A stretch of 64,000 bases of DNA, taken from positions 1,364,001 to 1,428,000 of the forward strand of contig OZ025793.1 in the NCBI GenBank assembly GCA_964019425.1, read 5' to 3'. Positions 10,062 through 20,018 of this stretch are shown here, in pieces. The notes beneath the pieces were generated by a model. The model made no database searches, was not told where the DNA came from, and saw nothing but the letters and a program-made list of their open reading frames with translations. Both the position numbers and the translations under genes were made by a program. The number at the start of each line of letters is the position of its first letter. Position 1 is the first letter of the stretch. Origin of the DNA: Flectonema sp. DT1601. Its lineage: Eukaryota > Euglenozoa > Diplonemea > Diplonemida > Diplonemidae.

Positions 10062-11729
10062 ATGCAAGTTGCCTTATCATTTCTCGATACCAACTTCGAG
10101 GATGTCATATTTACAGCAGCACCAGAATCCTTAGTTGAGGACGCGGTGCAGGCAGCAGCTGCTGAGTGGGGTACTGATGCTCAAGACATTGAAGTAACCC
10201 TCGCTGGGGATTTACTCTCAACGAAGAGTCGACTCGTTGATCACGTGATGGGATTTGAGGATCAATTAATTGCGACAGTGAAAGAACATATATTTAGAAA
10301 GGAAAACTTCACTCAGCCCTGCTGTAGGAAGAATATGGTTCGACAATACAATCAAAGCCGCGATGGAACTCTGCGCCTCGACACTCCGACATTTGCGGTT
10401 GACGGTCGGCTTCGTTTTGATAGTTCCTGGCTGTCGATAATGTTCAAACAAATATCACTCGCAGAAGCGAGTCCCTCTGTCACTTCTATCTGCGACAACT
10501 TCTTCCGTTCCACTGCAATCACGGCGCTGGATCTGACGGGTTGCAGTTATGTAACCCACGTCGGAAGTTTCTTCTTATCCTCATCCGCTTCAATCACTAC
10601 ACTCGACCTATCAAGTTTAACGAGTGTTACGCACATTGGAGACGGCTTCCTTGCCAACTGCAGCTCCATTGAACGACTAGACTTGTCTGGTCTTTATAAC
10701 GTCAGTTATGTTGGACATTACTTTCTGTTATCGTGTTCGTTAATAGAAGAGTTAGACCTATCAGGTCTGCGTAACGTAGTATCTGTTGGGGATGCTTTTC
10801 TTCGAAAATGCACCGCCCTACGTACTGTAGACTTGTCTGCGCTTCAGCAGGTTGCAGAAGTTGGTAATTATTTTATGTCTTCCTGCAAGTCAATTATTTC
10901 AGTAGACTTGTCAGGTCTGCAAAGTGTTGTTACTATTGGAAAGTTCTTCTTAAGTGATTGTACTTCACTTTCAGAACTTGACTTATCCAGTCTTTGTAAT
11001 CTGACATATGTTGGAGGCTACTTTCTTAGCTCTTGCACTCAACTTGCTGCTCTTAACTTGTCTTTCTGCTGTCAAACATCAATCAGCGATGACTTTTTGA
11101 ATTGCTGTACATCACTTCAGTCGCTGACCTTCTCAGGTCTTCATAACATTCGAACTATCGGAAATGGATTCCTTAATAAGTGCGAGGCACTTACGGCACT
11201 CGATTTTTCAGGTTTTCATAATACCACTGCTGTTGGGGAACGTTTCCTTAATTATTGCGTTTCACTTACGGAACTAAACCTGGGAGGCCTCGAATCTGTT
11301 TCAACTATCGAAAAGTATTTTTTAACTTCTTGCATTTCCCTTGTGAGCCTTAACTTGTCTAACCTTTGTAGTGTTACAGCTGTTGGGGATAACTTTCTCA
11401 ATCGATGTAATTCTCTTGTGGAATTAGACTTGTTAGGGTTTATGAATGTTAAGACAGTTGGGGATATGTTCCTGGCTAACAATCCATCACTAACAAGACT
11501 TGACTTGTCGGGTATTAGTAACGTTGTGTTTGTTGGAGATGACTTCCTTCGGGGGTCTTCTTCTGTTGTAGAGCTTGACTTGTCAAGTCTCTGTAGTGTG
11601 TTGTCAATTGGAAGTAGGTTGCTTCATACTTGCGACTCAACTGCTTTACACATATCTGGTGTTTCGATTAGCAGAAGAGAATTTATTAAACGAAAGTCTG
11701 GCAAACAAGAAGCCTGCGTGATTTCGTAA
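10062..11729 (+). CDS. Ubiquitin-like domain plus 15 leucine-rich repeats
   Basis: 555 residues, no coding intron. Residues 1 to about 77 look like a ubiquitin-type beta-grasp fold and align with the start of the protein at 33538 (L.F.DT.F.D, then V.DAV..AAAEW, then VTLAGDLL). About fifteen 25-residue repeats follow from about residue 145 to 545, with the pattern LDLSGLxxVxxVGxxFLxxC. This is an LRR variant I associate with large expanded families in some protists. There is no signal peptide or membrane segment, so a cytosolic scaffold or ubiquitin-pathway adaptor is possible; that is inference. I choose the ATG at 10062 because the frame upstream of it reads across the acceptor AG at 10042-10043, and because the paralogue begins at the matching residue. 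The tail is basic. Confidence 0.82.
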   Translation: MQVALSFLDTNFEDVIFTAAPESLVEDAVQAAAAEWGTDAQDIEVTLAGDLLSTKSRLVDHVMGFEDQLIATVKEHIFRKENFTQPCCRKNMVRQYNQSRDGTLRLDTPTFAVDGRLRFDSSWLSIMFKQISLAEASPSVTSICDNFFRSTAITALDLTGCSYVTHVGSFFLSSSASITTLDLSSLTSVTHIGDGFLANCSSIERLDLSGLYNVSYVGHYFLLSCSLIEELDLSGLRNVVSVGDAFLRKCTALRTVDLSALQQVAEVGNYFMSSCKSIISVDLSGLQSVVTIGKFFLSDCTSLSELDLSSLCNLTYVGGYFLSSCTQLAALNLSFCCQTSISDDFLNCCTSLQSLTFSGLHNIRTIGNGFLNKCEALTALDFSGFHNTTAVGERFLNYCVSLTELNLGGLESVSTIEKYFLTSCISLVSLNLSNLCSVTAVGDNFLNRCNSLVELDLLGFMNVKTVGDMFLANNPSLTRLDLSGISNVVFVGDDFLRGSSSVVELDLSSLCSVLSIGSRLLHTCDSTALHISGVSISRREFIKRKSGKQEACVIS

Positions 11730-12789
11730 AAATTACTCTGTTTTTTCTTTTAAAGGCTCGATATTTTTTTTTATTTTTTTTTTTAAAAATTATTATTAAT
11801 ATAATGTATCCTCGTCTCAAGTTTGTTCTTTTTGGCAGAGGAACTGTCGGTTTTATTAAAATTTTCATAATTATTAAATTACGTTTTCTTGAACCCAAAG
11901 AAGTGACGTACAAGTCTTCTGTATTACACCACCTCCTTCCCTCTAACGACTTATTCAGGTTTTTTTTTTTTTTTTTTTGAAATAAAGCTGTTGATAAAAA
12001 AATTTATTTTTTTTTTCAAAAAAAAAAAAAACTGGAATGAAATACCACAACTAACTGACGAAGGACTGAAGGGGAAAGGATTGAAAATATGTATTTTCAT
12101 ATAAATAAAACTTTTCTTTTTTTTTTTTTTTTTTTTTTAAAGTCTTGATTTAGTTTAGTTTTGATGAATATTAAAACTCGTAAATTAACTCAGCTGCTTG
12201 TATTGTTGTGCATGATTAGTTTTAAAGTAATTGTTTTCTTAAAAGTTATTTGTCTGGTCTCGTGAGCTGTTGGAGTTGTTCGCTTTGATAAAAGTTAAAA
12301 AAAATAAAATAATTCTACGGTGTTAAGTTACTGTTTTATACTTGGGGGGGGGAGACGGTGTTTTAGTTCTCTTTTTTCCCCTTTACAAACAGTAAATACT
12401 TCTATTCGCATAAACAGCAAACTAATAATGTCTAATAACGAATCCTATCAACCCGGATGTGGATAAACATGAAGAATGTCGTTTTTGTTTTGTAATTCTG
12501 TTTGTCTTCCGTGAGCGCCAGTAGTCTGTTTTCTGTATTGCTGGTTGTTACAAAACAAATTCGTTTTCTAATATTTTTTTTTTTTTTCTTCTTTATTAAG
12601 ACTACTAATGTTTTTTTTTTTTCGTACTGCTGCAATGTCCTGTGGAATTAGCTTCTCAATTTTCTTTGTTTTTTTTGCTAAAGACGCCGGTTGACACTTT
12701 CTACTCGCCATCATTTAGCTTTTTTTTGTAGCTCACAATTTTTTTTAATTTTTTATCTGCGTTCTTTGTTGACTTACTTCCCCCCTCCC

Positions 12790-12867
12790 CTTATGTGGAC
12801 GGAATCCAGTTATAATGATTCATGTAATTTGTTGCGTGGTAACCCTTGATTTATTTATCCAAGTCTC
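12790..12867. repeat. Dispersed repeat B, copy 1
   Basis: About 75 bp (TGTGGACGGAATCCAGTTAT onwards, ending at TTATTTATCCAAGTC) recurs at about 32481-32562 with roughly nine in ten bases the same. The flanks differ. It is probably a remnant of a mobile sequence. Confidence 0.75.
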
Positions 12868-13580
12868 CCCTTTTTTTTAGTCACTGCGTCATATGTAACT
12901 AATGTTTTTTTTGAGTTAGTTAATTTTTGATACAATACATATATATTTATATCTTTTTTAAATATACTCAAACTACTTTTTTTTTCCACTCCCTTTCTCA
13001 GATAACTGATGAGACATGTAAGTCGATACTTCACAATCTTACTTTTGTTTGTTCGAAGTTGAGGCTTTGACTCGAATCAGCTGAACGCGTACGAAATCCA
13101 GTCCGACTGTTGAGAAATTAAAAGAAATTAACAATGATATACATATCAAAGAGTCACGCTCTATATTTTTTTTTATATATTTTTTTTTAATTTTTTTTTG
13201 GGTAGTAAACAAGTAGTAGTAAAAAAATACTTTCTTGGCTCTCCCCCGAAATTACAATCTCAAAATTACTATATTTTCACTTGAGGCGTTGATACAACCT
13301 AAACATGTGAAAATAACTAGTAAGTTGATATTCCTGTTGTATAGAAATACACTTCACTATTTAGATACGAAATGTAAATTTATTGTGGGGGAGCAGAAAC
13401 CTATTTTGCTCTTTATTAGAATTATTTATAAAAAAATATTATTATTATTATTTATTTATTTTTTTTTTTGAAAAATGCTTCAATTTCACTTGATGCAATG
13501 GTCAGCATCAAGAGAAACAATAAAACTCTTAAATGTGAAGGGAAGTTAGTACTCTGAAATACTGACTGCAAGGCATCCAT

Positions 13581-13660
13581 GGTAGTGGTCGGCTCCCTCA
13601 CATGTTTGGTCACTAGCCGAATGTGAGGTGATCTTTTTTTTTTTTTTTTTTTTTTTTTGA
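13581..13660. other. Foldable segment ending in a long T run
   Basis: TCGGCT (13589-13594) can pair with AGCCGA (13615-13620), and CCTCACAT (13596-13603) with ATGTGAGG (13621-13628). The two stems interleave, so they are alternatives or a strained pseudoknot. About 28 T residues follow almost at once, as after a Pol III transcript. It is not a recognisable tRNA. Confidence 0.3.
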
Positions 13661-14400
13661 CCTTAATCTACTGCGACAAACAAGTGACAACTTTACGATG
13701 TTCTCAACTCGTTTCGTCGCTGCTCATCAATCAAATTTTTATTACCAAACCGCCATAGAAGTCTTAACCTCATTCGTGTGTAGATGAGGAGCACATCTAT
13801 GTTGGTTTTCGTTTTATTTATCTCATGGTTGTAGTGTCCCTGCAAATCAGCTGGCTCTTTAAGTAAAAGCTGAGCTCACCAAAGATCGCTTTAATAAGTT
13901 CATCCTGTGGGATTTACGTCACATTATGCGTTCCTGTTATGACTTTACAACAAGATTTGGTCATTTGAAAAAGAAAAAAAAGACCAAGTGTTGTTTTGCC
14001 ATATTATGCGTCCATATTTTTTCTTTTTTTTTTTGTTTTACCGTCGTAGTTGGAGAAGAAACATTGAAAATTGTTATTTTTCGTTGCCTTTTTCTAAAAA
14101 TCTCAAATGATGCGTTCTCTCTTTAGCAATCTGCAGATAGTTTTATTTATTGTTACCGTCACAAGAATTGATTTCTTACTCTGTTAGGTAAACAGAACCA
14201 CAAAACGAATATGTCATCCTCGCTATTCGTTTTTTGTCGCTTGTTTATTGAGAGATCTAATTTTTTCCGCAGACATTGCATAATTCCCTTTTGTGGGATG
14301 TTTTTTCATTATAATTCTAAGATACTACTACTGGAGGATTTTATTATTATCAGTTTTCTGGGAGAAACGGCTGATTGATTCTAATGCGAAAAGAGAAAAC

Positions 14401-14437
<37 letters not shown>

Positions 14438-14847
14438 CTTTAATAAGAGGCCAAAAACCCTGTTTTTGAGAAAAATCGAAAAATTTGACAAAGGGGAAAA
14501 GGGGTGTGGGGGAAAAATACAAAAAAATTACAGGGTGAAAGACACCCCCCCGCGCATTGAAAAAAAACTGAGGTCAGCCCGCAAGGGGGCCAAAATAACT
14601 TGAGAAAATGCAACAACAGCCTAAAAAAACACTGTTGCTTAGGACCCCTGGGTTCGCTTTGATTTTAGCAATGTTGTAGGAGTAGAGTGCTTCCGTTTCA
14701 TGTTTTTCGGTGGGATATGATTGTGTGTAGCAAAGGTATGGTTGTTGCAAACAGGGGCTGAATACTTGTCAATATTTTCGTGATATTGTTCGAAGCAGGG
14801 ATCCATGCATAAGAAAACCTCGCTTTTTGAAAAAGAAGTCGATGACC

Positions 14848-15186
14848 TTACTTTTTTTGAGAACAAATCCGTGAACTGCAGTCCCCAAAAATATCAAATT
14901 TTCGTAGGTAGTGACATTTTGTGTGAGTTTGGTGTGTTCCATGACCAATAAGTTGAGAACATGGCCTTTTTTTGAACTGAGCATATGTCCCGACGTCTTT
15001 TTCAGACTTCTTTTGGAGGGTGAAAACATTGAAGATAGAAATCTCTAACAAGTAGTGAAAGACTTTCAGGGTCCAGCGTTTTGTCATCAGAGTTCTTCTT
15101 GCCTTCCCCCTGATACCGTCTACGAGGTCAACACCACCCATTAGTTTGTTGTACTGATGGATCTGTACCGGTAAGTCGATGGTCAC
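14848..15186 (-). pseudogene. piggyBac transposase, C-terminal remnant
   Basis: The segment reading YNKLMGGVDLVDG, then a basic stretch, then KVFHYLLEISIFNVF matches the conserved end of the piggyBac catalytic domain (the NxxMGGVDxxD motif and following helices). The cysteine-rich tail expected next is scrambled across frames, so the copy is not intact. Confidence 0.85.
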
Positions 15187-15695
15187 TTTTTGATGGATTT
15201 CCTTATTTTAGTCCATCACGTGGCTGTCTCATAATTCTCCTCGAGAGGCAATGTGCTGAAGACATGTACTTCTTTTGGATTGCCCCTGAATATATGTGAT
15301 GCACATTGTGCATTATGTGATGCACATTGTGCTAGGACTGAAAGTACGAGGCAGAGAACTTCTCCACCCGTCCCTGCGCCTCCGCCTTATTGATCTCGGA
15401 CCATTTGGGAACTATTGTTTCCCAAAAGCTGTGGATTTTGTAGAGCTTGTCAGCAGGTACGGGGTTGGTGACGGTGTAAAACTTTAGATTGGTTCGAATT
15501 TAGAGGAACCGATCTCAGGAAGCGAAGTGGGGTGTGTACGCCGGGTCTGATGTACCGTTCCTGTAATCTGAGATATTTGGTTTATTACAGAGACCCACGA
15601 GGATATTGAGAGTTTGAGTTCAGCTACGTTAAGATTGAGTGCCTAGTTGTTGCTGCAGTGCGAAATCATCTCATCACCTTTGGGGTGAACACAAG

Positions 15696-15956
15696 TTAAA
15701 ATTTCTGCAGTTCCTTCATCAATTTCAGGTCTGACATGTTCTGCAAGGACCGCCGAAACGTGTGTCGTTTTACCTTGGTGATTTTCTTGCTCCATTTCAG
15801 AGGGGAAATGCTTGGCTCTATTGTACTCTCTTCATCGCTCGAAGAAGACTCAGGAGCACCCAAATCTGGGATAGGTGACCCTACTGAATCATTTTCGATG
15901 GAAATAGTTTTAGGGATTTTAATTTTTGGCTGAAAACATGGGATAGTCATGGGCAA
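15696..15956 (-). pseudogene. piggyBac transposase, probable N-terminal remnant
   Basis: An open minus-strand frame with a serine/acidic stretch (ESSSSDEE) followed by a basic segment. Its position upstream of the C-terminal piece, inside the same terminal repeats, makes it the likely N-terminal region. No conserved motif proves it. Confidence 0.5.
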
Positions 15957-16168
15957 CCTGGCTAAGACTGTTCCCAGTGCAGAAAAAAAAAAAAGAACTT
16001 TTTCTCAGAAAAAGCTGGTGATTTTTGCAGCACGATCCCACATAAAATTTGTCGTTTTTGGGCAGCTCTGGCTCCACCCTTGTACTCACAAGGTACATTT
16101 TTCCCCTTTGTCAAAAAAAAAAAAACGCGAAAGGCCCCTATAGTGGCCTTCAGGGCTTAAAGGGTTAA

Positions 16169-17653
16169 ATTAATTGTTTCCCCTGTAAATAGATTGCTAT
16201 TTATTATAAATCTATTTGAGCGTCTACCTAACCGATATTCGGGTGGTCTGTTGCTAACTAACTAACGAAATTAATCGACTCATATGATATGAATCGCACG
16301 GCTGGTTGTTGTCTGCGATTTTGTTTCTTTCCTTTTCCCCCTTTTTATTCACTTTCTCGATACCTAACTAACTCTGGTTGGTAAAACCTTCCAACCAGAA
16401 GGTACTCTGGAATGAATAAACAATTGTCACAGATGTGGTACTTGATATTTGTAAACACTGATCGGAGTAGTAAAACTAATATCAGGCAACCTAATCATTT
16501 CAAAAAAAATAAAAAAGACCTGTATACTTCGATTAAAAACAAACAAGAATTCTTCTCCAGAACGCTGTCTTTGTTTGATCGAGTGCCGGATGCATCCTGT
16601 GCAGTTTTTTCCTATTATATGAAATTTGGAGGTTCTGTTTTTTTTTTTTTTTTTTTTCTTTGGAACGATATTTTAGGAGATCAGTCAGCGTTTTCTGCGA
16701 GCCGACTTCGTTTCAGAAACAAATCAAACCAATTTATGAGCAACCTGCTTAGTTGTCGAGGTATCTCCACACATCAATTACCTTTTAGTATTGGCCTTCT
16801 TATTAAGTAGTTGTTTAGTCACCTCAATAAACGAGTTTTTGCAACCACACTACACGCAACGCAATGCAAACTTACGACTCAGAGCTATTACATGACTTCT
16901 ATTTATATTCTACTGGCTACAATCAAATAACCAATTTATGAATTCTAGTGAAACAGGTAACCAACTGCAGTCGGTTATTAGTTCACAATAAAAAAAAAAA
17001 ATCTACTTTTTCTGATTGGAATACAAACTTCGGAATTAGCTTCTGCATACCCACCACACGCACGTCTGCCTTTCAAATAGCATTGAATAGTTATGAGAGG
17101 GATGCACTTTTGTCGTGCTCCTTATTCTTGACTCCGGCGCAAACAAATCAAAACAAAACAAGAAACTTTCGAATTAATATTTATAACATAAGCCCTTCAA
17201 GTTCAACTGTTCCATGTGGTTGATAGCATTTTCTATTCATCCTTTTTGGGTTAATCTCCTGGGGAAGCTCTCTTTTGAAGTAATTGTGAGGGATTGCTGC
17301 TTTCATTGAGGGAATATATTTTTTCGCGCTTCCCGTTAAGGAGGTTAACTGAAACAATAAAAAAACAGAATCAGTCGTGCTTTTAAATATAAAAAAAGAC
17401 TTTGTACGTAACCATTTGAAGATGTTTATCAAACGCTACGTCTTACGGTAGACGCAGTGATACTGAAGACGGGTTTGCTTGCGTTGATTTCACGCTGTTC
17501 TCTATTGGTTAACAGGTAGGTACCAATCAGATGATGAAAAGAACACACGTCGGGATCACACATTCTGTTATTTCTCTTTTCTTGTTTCTAAATATCACTT
17601 TGTTTACACAGATTCGTACTGAGGGAAGTCATTCCTCTGTGCGAACAGCTACA
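16169..17653. other. Intergenic region, no gene seen
   Basis: A 9-bp perfect hairpin lies at 16373-16399 (TCTGGTTGG and CCAACCAGA). A 132-residue ATG frame at 16412-16810 contains a T-run polyphenylalanine and no recognisable domain, so I do not call it. The end holds a GTAGGT at 17517 and a strong pyrimidine tract with TTTACACAG ending at 17611. Confidence 0.5.
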
Positions 17654-19315
17654 ATGGAAACACTCGAAGCTACAGCAGGGAAGTTGCATGAGATGGCAGA
17701 CTCGATGATTGCTCAGAGTGCCGGAATGAAGAAGGCAGTAATAAAAGATAAAGTAGATGAGATTGTCACTTTCTACAATGATAAAATAAAGAGCTACATG
17801 GAACTACTAGACAGTGACAAGGAAGTCATTGACGAGCTTCACGAGAAGGTTCGCGTGTTGGAAGAACAAGCTGCTAAAGGAAGTGATTCAGGAAATATGA
17901 ATGAGTTGCTTCAACAAGAAAAGAGAAATCGATTACAAACAGAAGAGCAGTCGATATCAATTACAACACAACAAGAAGAAACAATTAACAGACTTGAAGC
18001 GAAGCTAAAACAACAAGAAGACATTATTCAGCAATATCAACAGAAGCTGAAAGAAGCCGGAATTCCGTTTCATTGCCAGCCCAGCGTCAAGCACCTCGCT
18101 CTAACTCCGAGAGCACGATCTGGTACACTTAACTCGACTACGGGACTGGATGGCAATTTCAATTTGACGAGAACGTCCTCAGTGAGAGAATCTTCTTTGT
18201 TGTCACAAACTGCTCCGACTACTCCGCTGTTGAGTACAATGGATCGGACGTTTGGTTCCTTTCAAAACAGCGCAAGCGCTGTAGCAACTCCTCGCACAAG
18301 TTCAGGAAGTGGTCTTCAAGAATCTGGACTACCTTCTGTATCTGCGTTGCAGAATTCTAATTATACACGTTCTGCAGATTTTACCTCTCGCAGCACCTCA
18401 GCCGATTGTAGTGAGCAATCGTCTTCACTCGCTAACATTCAACAGGTAATGGATGGCGGCACTCCTTCACTGTCGCGTACCTTTACACCGAATACTTTGC
18501 AGTCTCGTGGAGAATCAATTGACAGATCGGTTAGCTCTATGGGATACAAACATGGAGCTCAAACCTTTGACAGCAACCCTGCGATGTCGAACTCATTTAA
18601 AGCACATCAATCAATGATGAGCAGCCTTCCGCAGTCAGCTGAGACTCCGTCTTTGGGATTAGGAGGAGCAGTTGGCAACTCTGCGGGGGAGAACTCGTTG
18701 AACGCATCTGCAAGGAGCTTCAGACCGCACAGCGATGGCGGTTTGGCAACACCTGTAAATGGACAACCCGGTTTTGCTGTCCCAAGTATCGCCGGGAATT
18801 CTTCTCTCTCTGCTAGTTATCCCTCAGTGGATGCCCCTGGGCAGTCCGCGATAAGTCAACTTCGTCAATCAACTCCTCGTGGGCAGGCTATGCAGGCACA
18901 GATTCTAGCAGACCCTGTCTCGAGTTTTATGAAAGAAATTCAGCAGCTTAGAGTCAACAGTGCCATGAACACTCCGAGAGCTGGTGAGGTGCCGTCCGCA
19001 GGTGCTGCTGCAACTTATCAGCGGGCTGCAACACCTCGCGGGATGGTAAACTTTAATAGTGTAGTACCACAGCAAAGTCAGCAGCCAGCTACTTCTAACA
19101 AGGATGCTGTTTCCTCGTTTCTCGAAGATGTTCGCACTTCGCTCGACTCCCTCAATGACACTAACAAAGCCGCTACACCAGTCTCGTCAACTACGAACTT
19201 CAGATCCCTGATTGGTGACAACAACATTCGCGGCATTGCAGCACAAGCAGCTCCAACAAGAGCTTCATTTGATGCATTTGGGAGTGCGAAGGACTTCGCA
19301 ATCCGTCGAAATTAA
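17654..19315 (+). CDS. Coiled-coil protein with a long serine/threonine-rich tail
   Basis: 553 residues from the chosen ATG. Residues 1 to about 140 are heptad-like coiled coil, rich in Glu, Gln and Lys. The rest is low-complexity, rich in Ser, Thr, Asn and Gln, with scattered TPR/TPL motifs (for example SAMNTPRAG) that look like proline-directed kinase sites. I do not recognise the family. A longer reading begins at the ATG at 17531 and would add a hydrophobic stretch like a signal peptide. That stretch is the translation of a pyrimidine tract ending in ACACAG (AG at 17610-17611), so I read it as an acceptor. The next gene is also coiled coil, so a shared cytoskeletal role is possible. Confidence 0.72.
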   Translation: METLEATAGKLHEMADSMIAQSAGMKKAVIKDKVDEIVTFYNDKIKSYMELLDSDKEVIDELHEKVRVLEEQAAKGSDSGNMNELLQQEKRNRLQTEEQSISITTQQEETINRLEAKLKQQEDIIQQYQQKLKEAGIPFHCQPSVKHLALTPRARSGTLNSTTGLDGNFNLTRTSSVRESSLLSQTAPTTPLLSTMDRTFGSFQNSASAVATPRTSSGSGLQESGLPSVSALQNSNYTRSADFTSRSTSADCSEQSSSLANIQQVMDGGTPSLSRTFTPNTLQSRGESIDRSVSSMGYKHGAQTFDSNPAMSNSFKAHQSMMSSLPQSAETPSLGLGGAVGNSAGENSLNASARSFRPHSDGGLATPVNGQPGFAVPSIAGNSSLSASYPSVDAPGQSAISQLRQSTPRGQAMQAQILADPVSSFMKEIQQLRVNSAMNTPRAGEVPSAGAAATYQRAATPRGMVNFNSVVPQQSQQPATSNKDAVSSFLEDVRTSLDSLNDTNKAATPVSSTTNFRSLIGDNNIRGIAAQAAPTRASFDAFGSAKDFAIRRN

Positions 19316-20018
19316 AACCGAAATTTAAAGAAGTCTTTAGACAGCAATTTGTTCTCTAACATCACTTTTGATAGAAAACAGTTTTATTATTAATAGCCTT
19401 TGTGAGTGAAAATCACAATCACTCCGAAGTGTTGTAGACAGCGAACAGTTTACTGGTCGCTACAATTGTATTCCCTTCCTCTAGTCTCCCTTTAGAAGTT
19501 TTTGTTATTTATATCATCTCCCTATTCACCTTTTTGATTTATTAGACTACAACAGCTACCAGGTAGTGCTACGACTCACTACTGTTCGTTATATTGTTTT
19601 GAGTTATTGAATGAACTACTTTCTGTTCACTCAAATAGAATTAATTCGTATTCTTTTTGTTTGTTAAATGATCTCCAACCCGTCCCCAAGTTGTTGCATT
19701 GCAAGGCACTGTTGTTTGTATTCTTTTTTTCTTATTGTTGCTTCCGGATTGCGGGTAACAAATAAAATTATTTTTCAAAGTTGTTAATCAGAATTACTTA
19801 AACTGTTCTGAAGTACTTTCTTCTGCAGGATTTTATTAACATCGCTGAGGGAGAGAGCTGATGGTAGTTTATTGTAATTGGAAGTATTTGTTCTTCGCAA
19901 ACCCGCAAAGGATTGGTTCATGTTGTTGGATGGCAACAATAGTTTTAAATAAAAAAAGGACCTGCGAACTTTTTGACAATCAGTTGTTTACTTCAGTAAG
20001 CGTTGCCGTCTCCACAAA
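19316..20018. other. Intergenic region
   Basis: No gene seen. Acceptor-like sites occur at TTCTGCAG near 19829 and TACTTCAG ending at 19996. The second lies 22 bases before the next start codon. Confidence 0.5.

Larger units (their letters stand above)
11730..14431. other. Gene-poor low-complexity region
   Basis: Very T-rich, with many T runs (for example 11960-11978, 12117-12138 and 13632-13659). It also holds a copy of a dispersed 75-bp repeat (about 12790-12867) and a foldable segment before a T run (13581-13660). The longer open frames are made of T-run phenylalanines or start on non-ATG codons. I see no gene. Confidence 0.55.
14436..16164 (-). mobile_element. Decayed, internally deleted piggyBac-type DNA transposon
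   Basis: The element is bounded by TTAA on both sides (14432-14435 and 16165-16168), the piggyBac target-site duplication. Its ends are inverted: CCCTTTAA at the left and TTAAAGGG at the right, with GGCC shared a little further in. Inside, the minus strand encodes two recognisable transposase pieces. At about 1.73 kb it is shorter than a full piggyBac of about 2.4 kb, and the middle that should carry the catalytic aspartates is not recognisable. It lies opposite to all host genes, in the longest gene-free stretch. Confidence 0.88.

Noticed and set aside
12001-12030. Adjacent A and T runs as a possible retroposed poly-A tail
   Set aside because: Homopolymer runs occur throughout all intergenic DNA here, with no target duplication or gene copy beside them.
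15490-15516. GGTTCGAATT resembling a tRNA B box
   Set aside because: There is no A box or acceptor stem at the right distance, and it lies inside the piggyBac element as part of a small inverted repeat.
16412-16810. 132-residue ATG frame
   Set aside because: It contains a run of phenylalanines from a T tract, has no domain, and lies in low-complexity DNA next to the transposon.
17531-17653. N-terminal extension of the coiled-coil protein that looks like a signal peptide
   Set aside because: The hydrophobic stretch is the translation of a T/C-rich tract ending in ACACAG, typical of acceptors here. The remaining protein is coiled coil and Ser-rich like a cytosolic protein. I keep it as an alternative only.
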